64,000 nucleotides of DNA from Thuidium tamariscinum. Its lineage: Eukaryota > Streptophyta > Bryopsida > Hypnales > Thuidiaceae. Position 1 is the stretch's first letter. The number at the start of each line of letters is the position of its first letter. Positions 60,607 through 64,000 of the stretch are shown here, piece after piece. A model generated the notes under the pieces. It was not told the origin of the DNA. It saw nothing but the letters and a program-made list of their open reading frames with translations, and made no database searches. A program made the position numbers and the translations under genes. The stretch spans positions 15,949,501-16,013,500 of the forward strand of contig OX344749.2 in assembly GCA_947034885.2 (NCBI GenBank). The letters run 5' to 3'.

Positions 60607-62552
60607 AACTGCACGTTGCATTGTGGACTATATACACTTGTGGATTTCAGAACGAATTAAGTAATTCTGGGTGGGTGGGTACTCGATAGGTAACATCTCT
60701 TAAGCTATTGTTGCGATGCAACCGCCCAACACATCTTAATATTTGTGATACTTGGGGAAGACATAAACGGTGGAAGAGAATACGTGTACGTGTTAGCAAA
60801 AAGCCCTTTAATGGCAAGGGGTACTCATAGAAGACATTTCCACCTCCAGTTCAGTACATTTTTACAAAATTAGTATAATTTGTACAAAATTGTACATAGA
60901 GTACCATATATGCCTGTACTGCAAAGTACTACGACAAGTCAGACTTGTGAACAAACTGGTATGTGTATACACATCTTATAAAGTGAAGCAAATTTATTGA
61001 TAAATTACACCCAAACACGACCTTAACAAATTAACCCTGCAACAACTTCATTTAGATTGTACTTTAAGCAAAAGAACCATCTATACAACTGCTCTTTGCT
61101 CTTGTCTTCTAAGGTTGTGCATTCCACATTATAGCCTCCATTTGTTGTCGTTGTGTAGCTGATAAAGTAGTCATAGTGAGAGGATAGTGCTTAGTATTGT
61201 CTTCTTCCTTACTATAGTACCCCACATTCTCAGTCTAATCTCCGTGAACGATTCAGAGTCCAGACGTCTTGCATCATACTTTCTTTCTATTGAACTTTGA
61301 CAGACAATTGCATACCCTGGAACTCATTACTAATAGCTCTAGTCCACTCTATCTTCTAGCAGTCTCTGAGTCTTCTCGCAATAAAAGAGCCCTGACTTCA
61401 TCAGACCCCGAGCCTGAAACCTGTCCCTTCCGCTTCTCCACGCTCTTCCTTAACCTGTGCAAGGTAACGACGCAAGTCAGCCTTGGAATGTAGGATGGAA
61501 GACACCCTACCCTGAACGCAACCTGTCGACTTGTCCAATAGGAATAGGATCAGCCTTGCAATTTAAAACGGAAGCTATAACAGTAACTCATGACGCAATG
61601 CAATGCAATTGCAGGAGCGAGCAAGCTATTGCGACAAGACATGAAAGAAGCAAGGAAGAAAAGACAAGGACTTTTGCTAGACCAAAGGCAACATGATGGA
61701 GACAACCCTAAATGGAGAAGTCTATGATTCATGTCACAAAAAATCTATTAGCACATGAAATAACCTAGAAACGAAATTAAGGCAAAGGTAGTCCAAGCGA
61801 AAATGCCCGTACTCAGAAAATGACGGAAATGCTAGTGCTCAGAAAATAGAGTTTGGCTGTCACAATACAATACCTTAACTACTACATGAAAATCAACACA
61901 ATTTTAGAGTTATACCATCAAGATCACCATGACATAAAAAATTGCAGATGAAGAAAGTGGGTAATAGAATATGAAAAGTGATAGATTGCAGTACCCAATA
62001 GTGGACACATCCTTAGTTATTATGTGTACTTTTTAGTATATATAGTACATTTTATACTAGTATCAGTACAAAATGTGACACTAAACATACATTGAAATGT
62101 TCATTTGCAGGTCTACTACTCTGTAGTCAGCTATTATTTTAGGTAGTACCATTTTTACTCATGTAATCAAAGATGATTGTTTACTGAAGATGAATAAGAA
62201 CTATTGTAAGGACTACAAGTACAACATGCAAGTACAAATAATGCAAACAATTAAGTTTTTGAACTAAGTTCTTCTTACAACTCCGAACATTGAACCTCGA
62301 ATACAATAAACCTGAAATTGTAATGTATGTACTGTTAAAAGCATACAAAGGTACCACCAATGTATGAACATTCTCTTCATCCACTGCTATCAATACAATA
62401 TACCCTAAACCTACTACAAATGTTACGAACACTACAATTTCTTAATTGAATGTATTCCAAGAATTCGGTTTTCTGAACTTCAGTTACCATTGGTGAAGTT
62501 TGTACTTTTAAAATCATAAGATGGTAGTACAACAGTCTACTGACATTGCTTT
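60607..62552. other. 3' flank, no confident gene
   Basis: AT-rich with many TTGTACAAA-type words (60860-60970, 62030-62080). Short open frames only; none has a recognisable domain. Confidence 0.4.
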
Positions 62553-63779
62553 CACTCACCACGATCAGCGCGAATGCAATCGTCCGAGTATAACAGGTAC
62601 CCGCCATACAAAAGTAGACATGAACTAATACAGAAATATCTGATGTACAAAGAGATGAAGTCACTTACCAGGTGTTTTTACAAATATGACGTCCAGAATT
62701 TGAACTTCAATCCTGCCATTGTACAAAGGGTAAGCACCTGAAATACAAAGTGTCCACTGTACGACCTAAAGGATATGTCTAAATCCAAATAGTATGTTAA
62801 CTAATAGAGACTAAAAAACCTTAAGTCCATCGACTGAGATGTTGTATTTTCTATGTACTTGAAGAACCCTAAACCACTTCAACACCTTCAACCTTCCATT
62901 ACAGTTTTTGAGAGGAGTATAGATTAGGATAATTCTATAACAGAGTTGAATCTAATTCAATGCAATGAACAACTACAATGGATATAAGACTATAGCATAG
63001 TAAGATAATAATCAATGCAGTGGGTAACTTGAAACTTAAGTGAAATGAAACTAATTGGAATTGCATATACAAACCTTCACATGTCCTGATTTATTGACGC
63101 ACACGAAAATGTGGATGCTTCTGATGCCACTGCTCGCTCAAACAAGGCCTCTGCGCTCATGACAACAGTAGTAGCAGACATATATCTAGTACTGCGAAAT
63201 CCTAGATAATATGCAATGTCACCTTGCTTCGACGTCGGTGTTTCTGAGACATATCCGTTCGTCGAAGTCACCAAAGAATCAAACTCACAGCTTACAGCAG
63301 CCAAGGAACTATGTCTAGGACCACACAATGGGAAGTAAGCCGTAATGTATTGTTGAACAAGTCTAGAGCTACGAAATGGAAAATAGTCTGTGATGCATTG
63401 CTGAACAAGTGTGCAGTTATGAAATGGAGGGTTAGACATCGCCATAGAGGAAGTCCAGCAAGTGCACGATTCGAAAACCAGGGAGTGACCACAGACTAGA
63501 AATGAGGTAGTAGCCGAACTTGGAAAACGGAAAACCGAATACTGAAAACGAGATGGGCAACAATCGAAACGAAAAAACTCCTCTACACCACCTCTCGGCA
63601 AACATTAGAGAAAATGAGTTGTCAGAGGCGAAATGGGAGGCAAAGCATTGGCGGCTCCGGATGTCCACGAATTTGCGGTGACCATGCCCAGCAACATTGT
63701 TGTCAGTGAATTTGATCCATCCATATGTCACAATTTGAAAGTCAATGGAAAATTCCGTTACAGCGCATTCTAAGATCAT
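62553..63779 (-). CDS. Possible minus-strand gene, exon structure unclear
   Basis: Minus-strand splice-like signals are present: donor GTAAGTG at about 62668 after a 45-nt stretch reading IEVQILDVIFVKTP, donor GTGAGTG at about 62560, and an open frame of 174 codons at 63077-63601. The first ATG could be at 63779 (MILECAVTEF..). I could not assemble a consistent set of phases, and no domain is recognised. A direct repeat of about 50 bp (around 63345-63425) inflates the open frame. Treat as a candidate only. Confidence 0.25.
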
Positions 63780-64000
63780 TCAATAAAGTAAAATGGGCAC
63801 CAGAAAGTATGGACCAAATTACCAAGAATAACTTTGTACAAACAGTATTCTTTTGTACAAAATGTAGTAATTATCAATCGGGGAGGGAGTAGACGTACAT
63901 TGAAACATACTCCTTGTACAAAGAAATTAGCTTATGGTACAAACAAAGTGGTTTCTTGTACAAACTAACGCGCAAACTTAATAACTAAAGCCCTAAAGGC
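63780..64000. repeat. TTTGTACAAA-rich end of window
   Basis: At least five TTGTACAAA or GGTACAAAC words lie in about 180 bp (63830-63965). This is the densest visible cluster of the motif that also fills introns and spacers around the RING-H2-like and SET genes. Confidence 0.75.

Overview
The window looks like nuclear DNA from a streptophyte (land plant or charophyte-type alga). Reasons: spliceosomal introns with GT..AG borders, TTTAGGG/CCCTAAA telomere-type tracts, a complete plant-type CACTA (En/Spm) transposon, and very repeat-rich, AT-rich spacer DNA. No rRNA gene, organellar gene or housekeeping gene was recognised, and the species cannot be named from sequence alone.

Layout. (1) 1-3420: the 3' part of a minus-strand, intron-containing gene with a ParB-like GQH motif, two in-frame stops, and a family of about 21-bp palindromes (consensus TTTAGGTCGASTCGACCTAAA) in its intron and upstream. 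(2) 3420-14986: mostly AT-rich non-coding DNA with two arrays of a ~177-bp satellite (two diverged subfamilies) and interstitial telomere repeats. (3) 14987-19038: a plus-strand DUF7869-like transposase gene flanked on both sides by the same 21-bp palindromes. (4) 20638-36501: a complete 15,864-bp CACTA element with CACTACAAAAAA ends and an AAT target duplication. It carries a phase-consistent TNP2-type transposase on the minus strand and a Tnp1/En/Spm-like second gene on the plus strand. The second gene has three in-frame stops, and its intron region holds a captured FCP1/NIF-like HAD phosphatase fragment lacking its catalytic aspartates. (5) The CACTA element sits inside another minus-strand gene (20340-20637 plus 36502-37045), which has a TATA box and an upstream GC-rich GACGGCC array. 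(6) 37800-42400: AT-rich DNA with a second copy of the telomere-like/satellite unit of region 2, then a second GACGGCC-type array before a plus-strand TATA box. (7) 44002-47644: a RING-H2-like gene with one in-frame stop, and a small gene with another. (8) 48540-53340: AT-rich DNA with no gene seen. (9) 54889-60606: an intact paralogue of the RING-H2-like gene, directly followed on the same strand by an intact SET-domain (H3K9 methyltransferase-like) gene. The non-coding DNA of regions 7-9 is rich in a GTAC-centred palindrome (TTTGTACAAA type). (10) 60607-64000: no confident gene, possibly a minus-strand one.

How it fits together. Three unrelated gene systems each have introns and flanks carrying their own short palindrome or inverted motif (TTTAGGTCGACCTAAA; AATGACT/AGTCATT; TTTGTACAAA). 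This is the arrangement expected of binding sites for element-encoded proteins. The RING-H2-like plus SET pair could be a mobile or selfish module that carries its own chromatin modifier, and is the best candidate here for something undescribed. Broken genes (seven in-frame stops and one frameshift) lie beside intact ones, so the locus appears to be a mixture of decaying and recent insertions.
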